Positions 17,139 through 25,272 of a stretch of 55,952 bases of DNA are shown here, one piece after another. Numbering within the stretch: the first letter of the stretch is position 1; every line of letters starts with the position of its first letter. The translations under genes were made by a program, and so were the position numbers. Source of the DNA: Streptococcus oricebi (GTDB lineage: Bacteria > Bacillota > Bacilli > Lactobacillales > Streptococcaceae); assembly GCF_017883985.1 (NCBI RefSeq), contig NZ_PRDG01000006.1, positions 112,127-168,078 on the forward strand, given 5' to 3'. The notes under the pieces were generated by a model. That model made no database searches, was not told where the DNA came from, and saw only the letters and a program-made list of their open reading frames with translations.

Positions 17139-17801
17139 ATGTTAAAAGCCCTTTTTTTCGATATGGACGGAGTGATTGTTGATACAGAATATCTGGACTT
17201 TCAGCTGCAAAGCCAGATGATTCGCTCTATTGCCAAGGAGCCGGATAGCTTGACCCATGAGGATTTTTCTCAGCTGGTGGGCCGGAGTCAGCAAGACCTG
17301 CTAGAAGCTATCAAGAATTTGAGCCAGACAGAGCTTTCCTTTGCGGAGCTTGAGGCTAGGCTAGCAGAGATAGCCCAGCAGAAGTATTACCAGCTAGACT
17401 ATGAGGCCCTTTTTCGTAAGGATATTCTAGAAATCATTGCCTACGCTAAGAAGAAGGGCCTAATCTTAGCGGTGGTCTCCTCTTCGTCAAGAGAGCATAT
17501 TGAGGAGGTGCTAGCAGCCTGTGGTTTGACGGATTCCTTTGATTTTCTGATTAGTGGGGCTGACTTTACCGCCAGCAAGCCCCATCCAGCGGTTTATCTG
17601 GCAGCCCTTAAAGAGGCCAAACTTGAGGCCAGTCAGGCCCTGGCTATCGAAGATTCCTACTATGGTATCTTGGCGGCCAAAAGAGCGGGTCTAAGGGTCA
17701 TTGCCTATGAGGAGGAGCGAATGCAGATTGACCAGAGTCAGGCTGACTATCGGGCCAAGGACATGCTGGCTCTGCTAGAGCTTATCAAGGATTTAAGCTA
17801 G
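17139..17801 (+). CDS. HAD-superfamily phosphatase / phosphomutase-like
   Basis: A 220-residue cytoplasmic hydrolase. Motif I is DMDGVIVDTE at residues 8-17, motif II VVSSSS near residue 110, motif III the Lys in TASKPHPAVY, and motif IV IEDSYYGILAA. The helical cap between motifs I and II and the overall length fit the beta-phosphoglucomutase / sugar-phosphatase subgroup. The substrate cannot be read from the sequence. It has its own promoter and terminators and is not part of adhE or the nan operon. Confidence 0.85.
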   Translation: MLKALFFDMDGVIVDTEYLDFQLQSQMIRSIAKEPDSLTHEDFSQLVGRSQQDLLEAIKNLSQTELSFAELEARLAEIAQQKYYQLDYEALFRKDILEIIAYAKKKGLILAVVSSSSREHIEEVLAACGLTDSFDFLISGADFTASKPHPAVYLAALKEAKLEASQALAIEDSYYGILAAKRAGLRVIAYEEERMQIDQSQADYRAKDMLALLELIKDLS

Positions 17802-17846
17802 TTCTTAGCTGGCTTAGCGGCTCCAAGACGAGGTTAGAAGGCTGGA

Positions 17847-17866
17847 AGGGGGGAGCCCCTCTTTTT
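17847..17866 (+). terminator. Short terminator after the HAD gene
   Basis: AGGGG (17847-17851) pairs with CCCCT (17856-17860), followed by CTTTTT. The stem is short, so this is less certain than the hairpin at 17916. Confidence 0.5.
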
Positions 17867-17874
17867 GCTTGGGC

Positions 17875-17960
17875 CTGAAAATACTTTCAGATTAAGAAAT
17901 AAATTTTAAAGAGATGGGCCAAAAATATACAGATGGCCCTTTTTTGCTGAAAATACTTTC
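17875..17960. promoter_or_regulatory. Two CTGAAA-ATAC-TTTC palindromes, candidate RpiR/NanR operators
   Basis: CTGAAAATACTTTCAG (17875-17890) is a perfect palindrome with 6-bp arms. The same 14 bases recur at 17947-17960 (second arm TTTCTT), with 72 bp between their starts. The core GAAA-N4-TTTC is of the kind bound by RpiR-family repressors; the operon's last gene encodes such a protein. A further GAAA-ATTT-TTTC lies at 24066-24077 before the nanQ-like gene. Confidence 0.5.
17916..17945 (+). terminator. Second terminator before the nan operon
   Basis: GGGCCA (17916-17921) pairs with TGGCCC (17934-17939), followed by six T. Confidence 0.65.
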
Positions 17961-17992
17961 TTTATGGACGGGTCTTATTGAAAATAAATAAT

Positions 17993-18027
17993 TATAATGT
18001 TAAAATGTGAATATGTAAGGGCTTACA
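17993..18027 (+). promoter_or_regulatory. Possible upstream nan promoter with cre-like site
   Basis: TATAAT at 17993-17998 lacks a convincing -35 box. TGTAAGGGCTTACA (18014-18027) just downstream is a near-perfect palindrome and matches the cre consensus with one mismatch, in a position to block transcription. The leader that follows (18028-18120) holds an unused GGAGG and no clear gene. Confidence 0.5.
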
Positions 18028-18122
18028 TTTCTAAAAAATATAAAAAGGAGGCTATCTCCCTTGATGAAAGGAAGATGTTAAGTCTGATTCCAGTCCCTAT
18101 AAAATGCCAGGGCTAAAAAATT

Positions 18123-18151
18123 TTGCCTAAAATGAAAGCGCTTTATATATT
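18123..18151 (+). promoter_or_regulatory. Proximal nanE promoter with cre-like site in the spacer
   Basis: TTGCCT (18123-18128), a 17-bp spacer and TATATT (18146-18151) precede nanE. TGAAAGCGCTTTAT (18133-18146), with a perfect AAAGCGCTTT centre, is a cre-like CcpA site inside the spacer. Confidence 0.6.
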
Positions 18152-18179
18152 GGGGTCAGCAGAGATAAGGAGAATGCAG

Positions 18180-18881
18180 ATGTCAAAAATAAGTAAGACT
18201 GAGCTAATCACCAAGATTAAAGACGGCCTGATTGTTTCCTGTCAAGCTTTACCGCATGAACCGCTCTATACCGAGGAGGGCGGGGTCATGCCCCTCATGG
18301 CCAAGGCGGCTGAAGAGGGGGGAGCTCTTGGAATTCGAGCCAATAGTGTCAGAGATATCCAGGAAATCCAGCAGGTGACCGCTCTACCCATTATTGGGAT
18401 CATCAAGCGGGACTACCCACCGCAAGAGCCTTTTATTACAGCGACTATGAAGGAAGTGGATGAGTTAGCCGCTTTAAACATCGCCGTTATTGCTCTGGAC
18501 TGCACCAAGCGGGAACGCTATGACGGCTTGAGTGTGACTGAATTTATCCGGCAGGTCAAGGACAAATACCCTGACCAACTCTTGATGGCAGATATCAGTA
18601 CCTTTGAGGAAGGCCTGGCAGCGGTTGAGGCAGGAGTGGACTTTGTCGGCACTACCTTATCGGGCTACACTTCCTATAGCCGCAAGGAGGCTGGTCCCGA
18701 CCTAGACTTGATAAAAAAATTATGTGATGCAGGGCTAGATGTCATTGCTGAGGGCAAGATTCACTATCCCAAGGAAGTCAAGCAAATTCATGCTCTGGGG
18801 GTCAGAGGGATTGTCGTGGGCGGAGCCATTACCAGACCAAAAGAAATTACGGAGCGCTTTGTAGCGGCACTAAAGGAATAA
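18180..18881 (+). CDS. nanE: N-acetylmannosamine-6-phosphate 2-epimerase
   Basis: I take ATG 18180 ([10 protein letters not shown]) as the start because TAAGGAGA lies 7-8 bp ahead; ATG 18174 is too close to it. The product has 233 residues, normal for NanE. Recognisable stretches are [34 protein letters not shown], the catalytic-region [22 protein letters not shown] and [12 protein letters not shown] of the TIM barrel. It converts N-acetylmannosamine-6-phosphate to N-acetylglucosamine-6-phosphate, the last dedicated step of sialic acid breakdown. It is the first gene of the operon and is followed after 10 bp by the transporter ATPase. Confidence 0.95.
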   Translation: MSKISKTELITKIKDGLIVSCQALPHEPLYTEEGGVMPLMAKAAEEGGALGIRANSVRDIQEIQQVTALPIIGIIKRDYPPQEPFITATMKEVDELAALNIAVIALDCTKRERYDGLSVTEFIRQVKDKYPDQLLMADISTFEEGLAAVEAGVDFVGTTLSGYTSYSRKEAGPDLDLIKKLCDAGLDVIAEGKIHYPKEVKQIHALGVRGIVVGGAITRPKEITERFVAALKE

Positions 18882-18891
18882 GGGGAAGAAT

Positions 18892-20028
18892 ATGACCAGC
18901 TTAACATTAAAAAATCTTTATAAAAAATATCCCAATAGTGACTTTTACTCGGTAGAAGATTTCGACTTGGACATCAAGGATAAGGAATTTATCGTCTTTG
19001 TCGGTCCTTCAGGCTGTGGAAAATCAACGACCCTGCGGATGATTGCAGGGCTCGAGGACATCACAGAAGGGGAGCTCTATATCGACCAGGACCTGGTCAA
19101 TGATGTGGCTCCCAAGGACCGGGATATTGCCATGGTTTTCCAAAACTATGCCCTCTATCCGCACATGACGGTTTACGACAATATGGCCTTCGGCCTCAAA
19201 CTGCGCAAGTACAGCAAGGACGAGATTGACAGGAAGGTTCAGGAAGCGGCTGATATTTTGGGCTTGAAAGAATTTTTGGACCGTAAGCCAGCCGACTTGT
19301 CTGGTGGTCAGCGCCAGCGGGTGGCCATGGGCCGGGCGATTGTCCGCGATGCCAAGGTCTTTCTGATGGATGAGCCCCTGTCCAATTTGGACGCCAAATT
19401 GCGGGTATCCATGCGGGCCGAAATTGCCAAAATCCACCGCCGGATTGGGGCAACGACCATCTATGTCACCCACGACCAGACCGAGGCCATGACCCTAGCC
19501 GACCGGATTGTCATCATGTCTGCCACCAAAAATGATGCTGGGACAGGAACGATTGGTCGTATCGAGCAGGTTGGTAGCCCTCAAGACCTCTACAATGAGC
19601 CAGCCAATAAATTTGTCGCAGGTTTTATCGGTAGTCCAGCCATGAACTTCTTCGAGGTGACAGTGGACGGGAGCCAGCTGACAGACGCTCAAGGCTTCAC
19701 CATTGGTCTGCCAGAAGGCCAGCAAAAACTCTTGACCGACAAGGGCTATCAAGGTAAGAAGGTCATCTTGGGTCTGCGGCCAGAAGATATTTCTGCTGAC
19801 CTGATTGTCGAAGAGGCCTTTCCAGCCAGTGTGGTCGAAGCAGAGGTGGTCGTTTCAGAGCTCTTGGGTAGCGATTCGGTCCTTTACTGTAAGCTAGGCC
19901 AGCAAGAATTTTCAGCCAAGGTAGATGCCAGCTACTATGCTGCACCGGGCAGCAAGGTTCGCTTCACCTTTAAATTGCCAAAGGCCCATCTATTTGACTT
20001 TGACAGTCAAAAACGGATTGTTTTGTAA
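18892..20028 (+). CDS. msmK: MsmK-type sugar ABC transporter ATPase
   Basis: A 378-residue ATPase. The Walker A motif is GPSGCGKST (about residues 38-46), the Q-loop is in FQNYALYPHMT, the signature is LSGGQRQR, Walker B is VFLMDEPLSNLD and the switch His is in YVTHDQTEAM. The C-terminal 130 residues form the OB-type regulatory domain of the CUT1 family (LGLRPEDI, SELLGSDSVLY). In pneumococcus a single unlinked MsmK powers several sugar transporters, including SatABC; here the ATPase is encoded within the nan operon itself. It may serve SatBC only or other CUT1 permeases too. Confidence 0.93.
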   Translation: MTSLTLKNLYKKYPNSDFYSVEDFDLDIKDKEFIVFVGPSGCGKSTTLRMIAGLEDITEGELYIDQDLVNDVAPKDRDIAMVFQNYALYPHMTVYDNMAFGLKLRKYSKDEIDRKVQEAADILGLKEFLDRKPADLSGGQRQRVAMGRAIVRDAKVFLMDEPLSNLDAKLRVSMRAEIAKIHRRIGATTIYVTHDQTEAMTLADRIVIMSATKNDAGTGTIGRIEQVGSPQDLYNEPANKFVAGFIGSPAMNFFEVTVDGSQLTDAQGFTIGLPEGQQKLLTDKGYQGKKVILGLRPEDISADLIVEEAFPASVVEAEVVVSELLGSDSVLYCKLGQQEFSAKVDASYYAAPGSKVRFTFKLPKAHLFDFDSQKRIVL

Positions 20029-20062
20029 ATTAAATTAACAATATTTTTAAGGAGAAAGAAGA

Positions 20063-21379
20063 ATGAAATTCAGGAAACTATTTTGTTCATTGTTGACAGG
20101 AGCTGCTGTTTTATCTTTGGCAGCCTGTGGAAATTCTGGCGGAAATGCTAAAAACTCGGATGCTTCTGGCAAAACAGAAATCACCTGGTGGGCCTTCCCT
20201 GTCTTTACTCAGGAGAAAGATAGTGACGGGGTCGGTACCTATGAAAAATCAATTATTGAAGCCTTTGAAAAAGCCAACCCAGATATTAAGGTTAAGCTAG
20301 AAACAATCGACTTCAAGTCTGGACCAGAAAAAATCACAACCGCAGTCGAGGCAGGAACCGCACCAGATGTCCTCTTTGATGCACCGGGTCGGATTATCGA
20401 ATACGGTAAAAATGGGAAATTGGCTGACTTGAACGACTTGTTTACAGATGACTTTGTCAAAGATGTCAATAACGAACAAATCATCAAGTCCAGCAAGGCA
20501 GGCGACAAGGCCTATATGTATCCAATCAGCTCTGCCCCATTCTACATGGCTTTGAACAAGAAAATGCTAGAAGATGCTGGCGTGGCAGACCTGGTCAAAG
20601 AGGGCTGGACTACAGATGACTTTGAAAAAGTCTTGAAAGCTCTGAAAGACAAGGGCTACACACCAGGTTCTCTTTTCAGTAATGGTCAAGGTGGCGACCA
20701 AGGGACACGCGCCTTTCTAGCCAACCTTTACAGTGGCTCTGTAACCGATGACGCTGTCAGCAAGTACACAACTGACGACGCCAAGTACGTCAAGGGGCTA
20801 GAAAAAACTGTGGGCTGGATTAAGGACGGCCTGATGAATAACGGCTCCCAATTTGACGGTGGGGCAGATATTCAAAACTTTGCCAACGGTCAAACCTCCT
20901 ACACCCTGCTTTGGGCCCCTGCACAAAACGGTATCCAAGCAAAATTGCTCAAGGCCAGTGGCGTTGAAGTGGTGGAAGTTCCCTTCCCTTCAGAAGACGG
21001 CAAACCTGCTCTAGAATACTTGGTAAACGGCTTTGGTGTCTTTAATAACAAGGACGAAAAGAAGGTTCAAGCAGCTAAGAAGTTTGTGAAATTTATCGCA
21101 GACGACAAGGAATGGGGACCAAAAAATGTCCTGCGGACAGGAGCTTTCCCAGTTCGTAGCTCTTATGGTAAACTCTATGACGACAAACGGATGGAAACCA
21201 TCAGTTCCTGGACCCAATACTACTCTCCATACTACAATACGATTGACGGATTTGCTGAAATGAGAACACTCTGGTTCCCAATGCTTCAGTCTGTCTCCAA
21301 TGGCGATGAAAAAGTGGAAGCTGCCTTGAAGACCTTTACTGAAAAAGCAAATGAAACCATTAAAAAATCAAGTAAGTAA
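20063..21379 (+). CDS. satA: Sialic acid-binding lipoprotein
   Basis: A 438-residue solute-binding lipoprotein with a short signal peptide and lipobox LAAC (Cys about residue 21), then a Gly/Asn/Ser linker. The mature part reads as a CUT1 family-1 binding protein, close to pneumococcal SatA as I remember it ([42 protein letters not shown] stretch near residue 355, [21 protein letters not shown]). It delivers N-acetylneuraminic acid to the SatBC permease. It is separated from satB by 751 bp containing a hairpin and a foldback array, unlike the close packing in the rest of the operon. Confidence 0.93.
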   Translation: MKFRKLFCSLLTGAAVLSLAACGNSGGNAKNSDASGKTEITWWAFPVFTQEKDSDGVGTYEKSIIEAFEKANPDIKVKLETIDFKSGPEKITTAVEAGTAPDVLFDAPGRIIEYGKNGKLADLNDLFTDDFVKDVNNEQIIKSSKAGDKAYMYPISSAPFYMALNKKMLEDAGVADLVKEGWTTDDFEKVLKALKDKGYTPGSLFSNGQGGDQGTRAFLANLYSGSVTDDAVSKYTTDDAKYVKGLEKTVGWIKDGLMNNGSQFDGGADIQNFANGQTSYTLLWAPAQNGIQAKLLKASGVEVVEVPFPSEDGKPALEYLVNGFGVFNNKDEKKVQAAKKFVKFIADDKEWGPKNVLRTGAFPVRSSYGKLYDDKRMETISSWTQYYSPYYNTIDGFAEMRTLWFPMLQSVSNGDEKVEAALKTFTEKANETIKKSSK

Positions 21380-21400
21380 TCATAAGTAATCAAATGAAAG

Positions 21401-21446
21401 CCCTCTTTTCTGAGAGTCATCCAACCGAAAGAAAAGAGGGTCTTTT
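21401..21446 (+). terminator. Intra-operon hairpin / partial terminator after satA
   Basis: CCCTCTTTTC (21401-21410) pairs perfectly with GAAAAGAGGG (21431-21440), followed by TCTTTT. The T-run is interrupted, so partial read-through is likely. Such a hairpin just after a binding-protein gene usually raises its level over that of the permeases. Confidence 0.75.
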
Positions 21447-21499
21447 GCAAAAGAAGGCAGTTTAGTGCAGACTTTAGCAAGGACACGCTAGTGGCTTTC

Positions 21500-22112
21500 G
21501 TTTCCTGTCAACACAAAGTGCTAGACAGAAAGTATCTGCTGACGTGAGAATTTCAAAACGATATTTTTTGAAATTCGAGCTAATGCAGCGCATAGAAAAT
21601 TCCTATCAGAATTTTCGTTCAGTAGCGAGGAAGTTTACTTTCCGATACTGCTTGCGTCTGCTAACGAGCTTTGTATCTTGTAATTGAACACGGGCTAAAA
21701 TCCTAGTAAAAAGTTCGCAAGCTAAAAACTGGTGAACATCTAAGCGCAGTAGCTGACTGACAGTTATCGGCGTCACCTTGTGACTTGTCACCAGTCTAGT
21801 CAGCCTTGCGGGGGTCTCACTAGGGACTTGCAAGCAAGTCCAGTTCGGCCGCCTATTTTTATACGGATTTCTTAACGCCCTTTGTATCTTGTAATTGAAC
21901 ACGCCCTAAAAACTTCGGAAATTAGACAAACCTTCCTAGAAGCTAGAGCTTCTTCGTCAGGTTTCCTAAATTTCTCTCGTTTTTTATACGGGCTTTGTAT
22001 CTTAGAATTGAACACGGGCTAAACGCTGTGTAAAAAAGACGAATGCTCCTAGGAACCGGGCTTCCTTCGTCCCATTCCCTATTTTTACTTTGCGTTTGAC
22101 GCCCTTTGTATC
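21500..22112 (+). repeat. Tandem array of covarying foldback elements between satA and satB
   Basis: Three clear units, and a looser one before them, lie head to tail. Each begins near GAACAC and ends in TTTGTATCTT. Unit A: GGGC 21692 with GCCC 21877, AAATCC 21698 with GGATTT 21865, GTAAAAA 21706 with TTTTTATAC 21856. Unit B: GCCC 21903 with GGGC 21990, AAAAAC 21908 with GTTTTT 21979, GAAATT 21918 with AATTTC 21969, AAACCT 21928 with AGGTTT 21959. Unit C: GGGC 22016 with GCCC 22101, AAACGC 22021 with GCGTTT 22092, GTAAAAA 22030 with TTTTTAC 22082. The looser unit at about 21511-21664 includes AGAC/GTCT, GTATC/GATAC and an inner perfect GAATTTCAAAA / TTTTGAAATTC stem. I see no gene in this stretch. 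Confidence 0.8.
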
Positions 22113-22130
22113 TTAAATGAGGTGTTTCAT

Positions 22131-23018
22131 GTGAAGGTTAATAAATTAAGAATGAGAGAATCTTTAATCTCTTATGCGTTTTTGGCACCGATATTATTCT
22201 TCTTTGTCATTTTTGTATTGGCGCCGATGATTATGGGATTTGTGACTAGTTTCTTTAACTATTCCATGACTTCCTTTAATTTTGTCGGTTTGGACAACTA
22301 TATTCGGATGTTCAAAGACCCTGTTTTTGTCAAGTCGCTAATCAATACGATTATTATCGTGATTGGCTCTGTACCGATTGTTGTTTTGTTTTCGCTCTTT
22401 GTAGCCTCCCAGACCTACCATCAAAATGCCATTGCGCGTTCCTTTTATCGTTTCGTTTTCTTCCTGCCAGTGGTTACAGGGAGTGTGGCGGTTACGGTTG
22501 TTTGGAAATGGATCTATGACCCCCTATCAGGGATTCTCAACTTTGTGCTCAAGTCAGGGCATGTGATTGAGCAAAACATATCTTGGCTGGGAGATAAGCA
22601 CTGGGCCTTGCTTGCCATTATCATTATTTTGCTGACCACCTCTGTCGGCCAGCCCATTATCCTCTATATCGCAGCCATGGGAAATATTGATAATTCCCTA
22701 ATGGAGGCGGCGCGGGTGGATGGAGCAACAGAATTTCAGGTTTTCTGGAAAATCAAATGGCCAAGCCTTTTGCCAACCACCCTCTACATTGCGATCATTA
22801 CCACCATTAACTCTTTCCAATGTTTTGCCCTCATCCAGCTTTTGACTTCTGGCGGGCCCAACTACTCAACCAGTACCCTCATGTACTACCTATATGAAAG
22901 AGCCTTCAAGCTCTCTGAATATGGCTATGCCAATACCATGGGTGTCTTTTTAGCAGTCATGATTGCCCTGATTAGCTTTGCCCAATTCAAGATTCTTGGC
23001 AATGATGTCGAATACTAG
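22131..23018 (+). CDS. satB: Sialic acid ABC transporter permease
   Basis: The start is taken at GTG 22131 (MKVNKLRMRES), which agrees with the family N-terminus and has GAGGTG about 7 bp ahead; an in-frame GTG at 22122 overlaps that site. The protein has 295 residues and six predicted membrane segments. The ATPase-coupling loop is the EAA motif in NSLMEAARVDGATEFQVFWKIKWP near residues 190-212. The sequence agrees closely with pneumococcal SatB as I remember it (FFLPVVTGSVAVTVVWKW, QLLTSGGPNYSTSTLMYYLY). It forms the membrane channel with SatC. The stop lies 15 bp before satC. Confidence 0.93.
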   Translation: MKVNKLRMRESLISYAFLAPILFFFVIFVLAPMIMGFVTSFFNYSMTSFNFVGLDNYIRMFKDPVFVKSLINTIIIVIGSVPIVVLFSLFVASQTYHQNAIARSFYRFVFFLPVVTGSVAVTVVWKWIYDPLSGILNFVLKSGHVIEQNISWLGDKHWALLAIIIILLTTSVGQPIILYIAAMGNIDNSLMEAARVDGATEFQVFWKIKWPSLLPTTLYIAIITTINSFQCFALIQLLTSGGPNYSTSTLMYYLYERAFKLSEYGYANTMGVFLAVMIALISFAQFKILGNDVEY

Positions 23019-23033
23019 AGAAAGGAGAAGAAG

Positions 23034-23864
23034 ATGCAAAAGAAAAAATTAACCGCTTTTACGGTTGTTTCAACCATTGTTTTACTAGTCTTGACAATTC
23101 TTTTTATTTTCCCTTTCTACTGGATTTTGACGGGGGCCTTTAAGGCCCAGCCGGATACCATCGTCATTCCACCTCAATGGTGGCCCAGCATGCCAACGCT
23201 GGAAAATTTTGAACAGCTCATGGTGCAAAATCCCGCCCTGCAATGGATGTGGAACAGTGTCTTTATCTCTTTGACCACCATGTTTTTGGTCTGCATTACC
23301 TCGTCTTTGGCAGGCTATGTCTTGGCCAAGAAACGTTTTTACGGGCAGCGTCTCCTCTTTGCTACCTTTATTGCGGCCATGGCCCTGCCCAAGCAGGTTG
23401 TCCTAGTACCCTTGGTGCGGATTGTCAATTTCTTGGGTATTCATGACACGCTGGCGGCAGTCATTCTGCCCCTAGTCGGTTGGCCTTTTGGGGTCTTTCT
23501 CATGAAGCAATTTTCCGAAAATATCCCGACGGAATTGCTGGAGTCAGCCAAGATTGACGGTTGTGGAGAGATTCGGACCTTCTGGAGCGTAGCCTTTCCA
23601 ATCGTCAAGCCCGGCTTTGCGGCCCTTGCGATTTTCACCTTTATCAACACTTGGAACGATTACTTTATGCAATTAGTCATGCTGACTTCGCGGCAAAATC
23701 TGACCATTTCTCTGGGTGTGGCGACCATGCAGGCGGAAATGGCCACCAACTACGGCCTGATTATGGCAGGAGCAGCCCTTGCGGCGGTACCGATTGTCGT
23801 GGTCTTTCTGGTCTTTCAAAAGTCCTTTACGCAGGGGATTACTATGGGGGCTGTCAAGGGTTAA
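23034..23864 (+). CDS. satC: Sialic acid ABC transporter permease
   Basis: A 276-residue CUT1 permease with six predicted membrane segments. It starts with a charged MQKKKLTAF and a first segment ending FIFPFYWILTGAFK, then the conserved MALPKQVVLVPL region and the EAA loop in ELLESAKIDGCGEIRTFWSVAFP. It ends in FTQGITMGAVKG, as binding-protein-dependent permeases do. It pairs with SatB. A Shine-Dalgarno GAAAGGAG precedes the ATG. Confidence 0.93.
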   Translation: MQKKKLTAFTVVSTIVLLVLTILFIFPFYWILTGAFKAQPDTIVIPPQWWPSMPTLENFEQLMVQNPALQWMWNSVFISLTTMFLVCITSSLAGYVLAKKRFYGQRLLFATFIAAMALPKQVVLVPLVRIVNFLGIHDTLAAVILPLVGWPFGVFLMKQFSENIPTELLESAKIDGCGEIRTFWSVAFPIVKPGFAALAIFTFINTWNDYFMQLVMLTSRQNLTISLGVATMQAEMATNYGLIMAGAALAAVPIVVVFLVFQKSFTQGITMGAVKG

Positions 23865-23873
23865 TCATCCCCA

Positions 23874-23950
23874 ATTGCTCCAATACTTCCTTAGCTCTCC
23901 TTGCTGTACCCAAGTACAAGCAGCGTCGAGCTGCCTTGTCTTGGAGCAAT
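23874..23950. repeat. Foldback sequence after satC
   Basis: ATTGCTCCAA (23874-23883) is an exact inverse of TTGGAGCAAT (23941-23950), with further partial pairing inside (TTGCTGTAC, GTACAAGCAG). It lies in a 263-bp spacer with no gene; there is no T-run, so it is not a plain terminator. It may stabilise the upstream mRNA end or be a small mobile remnant. Confidence 0.6.
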
Positions 23951-24127
23951 CGACACTTCCAACACCTTGGACCTATGCCTTGTCCTAGGTCAGTAAATCC
24001 TTCAGCACCAGGCCTCGTTTCAGGTAAAGTTCCTTTGTGAAAAATTGCTACCTGTTGGCCGGTTAGAAAATTTTTTCTACTGAGAGTGGTCTCTTGGTGG
24101 AGCTATTGAAATAGAAAAGGATTTGTA

Positions 24128-24583
24128 ATGATTTTTGATGAGATAAAAAATCTTGCTCGCTATCGAGGCTTGCAGTCATCTTTTGATAAGGTGCTTGCCT
24201 ACCTTGCGGAGCATGACTTGGCCAGCTATGAGCTGGGCAAGTATGAGATTGATGGAAAGCAAGCCTTGCTCTTTATCCAGGACAACCAGCTCAATCAAGA
24301 GTCCAGCAAGCAATATGAATTTCATGAGAAGTATGCAGACCTTCATTTTTTGCTGGCAGGTAGTGAGAAGCTGAACTACGGTCAGCTTGTAGAAGAAGTC
24401 GTTCAAGCCTATGATACAGAAACAGACATCGGTTTTGTGACCTGTAAAGAGGCCTGTCCTCTACTTTTGAGGGAGGGAAATTTTGTTCTCTTTCTGCCTG
24501 GGGAGGCCCACCAACCCAGCCTTTATGGAGGAGGCAAGCAGCGGGTCAAGAAATGTCTGGTCAAGATTTCTTGGTCAGACTAA
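24128..24583 (+). CDS. YhcH/YiaL (NanQ-like) family protein, probable sialic acid anomerase
   Basis: A 151-residue soluble cupin-like protein of the YhcH/YjgK/YiaL family. Conserved features are QYEFHEKYADLHFLLAG with His residues in the metal site, the middle DIGF segment, and FVLFLPGEAHQP near the C-terminus. The E. coli member NanQ (YhcH) has been reported to act on sialic acid anomers, which would feed the correct form to the lyase; a role here is inferred from family and operon. It lies between the transporter and nanA. AAAAGGA precedes the start. Confidence 0.85.
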   Translation: MIFDEIKNLARYRGLQSSFDKVLAYLAEHDLASYELGKYEIDGKQALLFIQDNQLNQESSKQYEFHEKYADLHFLLAGSEKLNYGQLVEEVVQAYDTETDIGFVTCKEACPLLLREGNFVLFLPGEAHQPSLYGGGKQRVKKCLVKISWSD

Positions 24584-24602
24584 GCCTTAGAAAGGAAGAA
24601 AA

Positions 24603-25253
24603 ATGAGAAACAGGGGAGCCCAGCTAATCAAGTCTGTCTTTAATACGGACAATTTCCTGATGAGAATAGCGGAGAAAATCTTTGATTTGGCTAGTCTGAA
24701 TCTGCTTTTTCTCCTTTCTTGTCTGCCTCTTGTGACTATTGGCATAGCTAAGATGAGTCTGTATCAAAGCCTCTTTGCCATTAAGAAGGGGCGTAGGGTC
24801 AGTGTGCTTAAGACCTATCTAGGGGCCTTGCGAAAAAATTGGAAACGAGGCCTGCAAGTAGGAAGTTTGGAGCTATTGGTAGTCTTTTTATGCCTACTCA
24901 ATCTCCTGCTTTTTAGAAAAATAGAGGACCTACCTTTTCAGTTGATCAAGGTCCTGTCCATTGCGGTCCTTGTTTTTATGACCATCCTCTTTTTATATGC
25001 CTATCCGCTGGCTGCTCGCTACCAGATGAGTTTTCAAGGCCTGGCCCAGGCTAGTATGCTGATGGCTAGCCTTCATTTCCTAGGGTCCTTTGCCATGGTG
25101 GGCCTACTTGGGGTCATCCTCTTCTTAGCTAGCTGGTCTGTGCTTAGCTTCTTGCTTTTGAGCCTGCTTTTCTTTCTCATCGGCTTTGCTGGCCTAGCCT
25201 TCTTGCAGCTAAAATTTTTGGAGCCCATCCTTGAGAAATACGGACAAGAATAA
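24603..25253 (+). CDS. DUF624 (YesL-like) membrane protein
   Basis: A 216-residue integral membrane protein with about five hydrophobic segments. The N-terminus (FNTDNFLMRIAEKIFDLASLNLLFLLSCLPLVTIG) and the first-loop pattern are typical of the DUF624/YesL family, which often accompanies CUT1 sugar transporters in Firmicutes. The biochemical role is unknown; a transporter accessory function is an inference from repeated genomic association. It follows the nanQ-like gene by 19 bp and ends 19 bp before nanA. Confidence 0.85.
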   Translation: MRNRGAQLIKSVFNTDNFLMRIAEKIFDLASLNLLFLLSCLPLVTIGIAKMSLYQSLFAIKKGRRVSVLKTYLGALRKNWKRGLQVGSLELLVVFLCLLNLLLFRKIEDLPFQLIKVLSIAVLVFMTILFLYAYPLAARYQMSFQGLAQASMLMASLHFLGSFAMVGLLGVILFLASWSVLSFLLLSLLFFLIGFAGLAFLQLKFLEPILEKYGQE

Positions 25254-25272
25254 GATTGGAGAAAAAAGAAAA

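Noticed and set aside
21606..21902. Minus-strand frame of 98 codons between satA and satB
   Set aside because: It runs across the foldback array, has low-complexity composition and no ribosome site.
23561..24040. Plus-strand frame overlapping satC
   Set aside because: It is a shifted shadow of satC; the protein sequence has no family features, and satC is clear.
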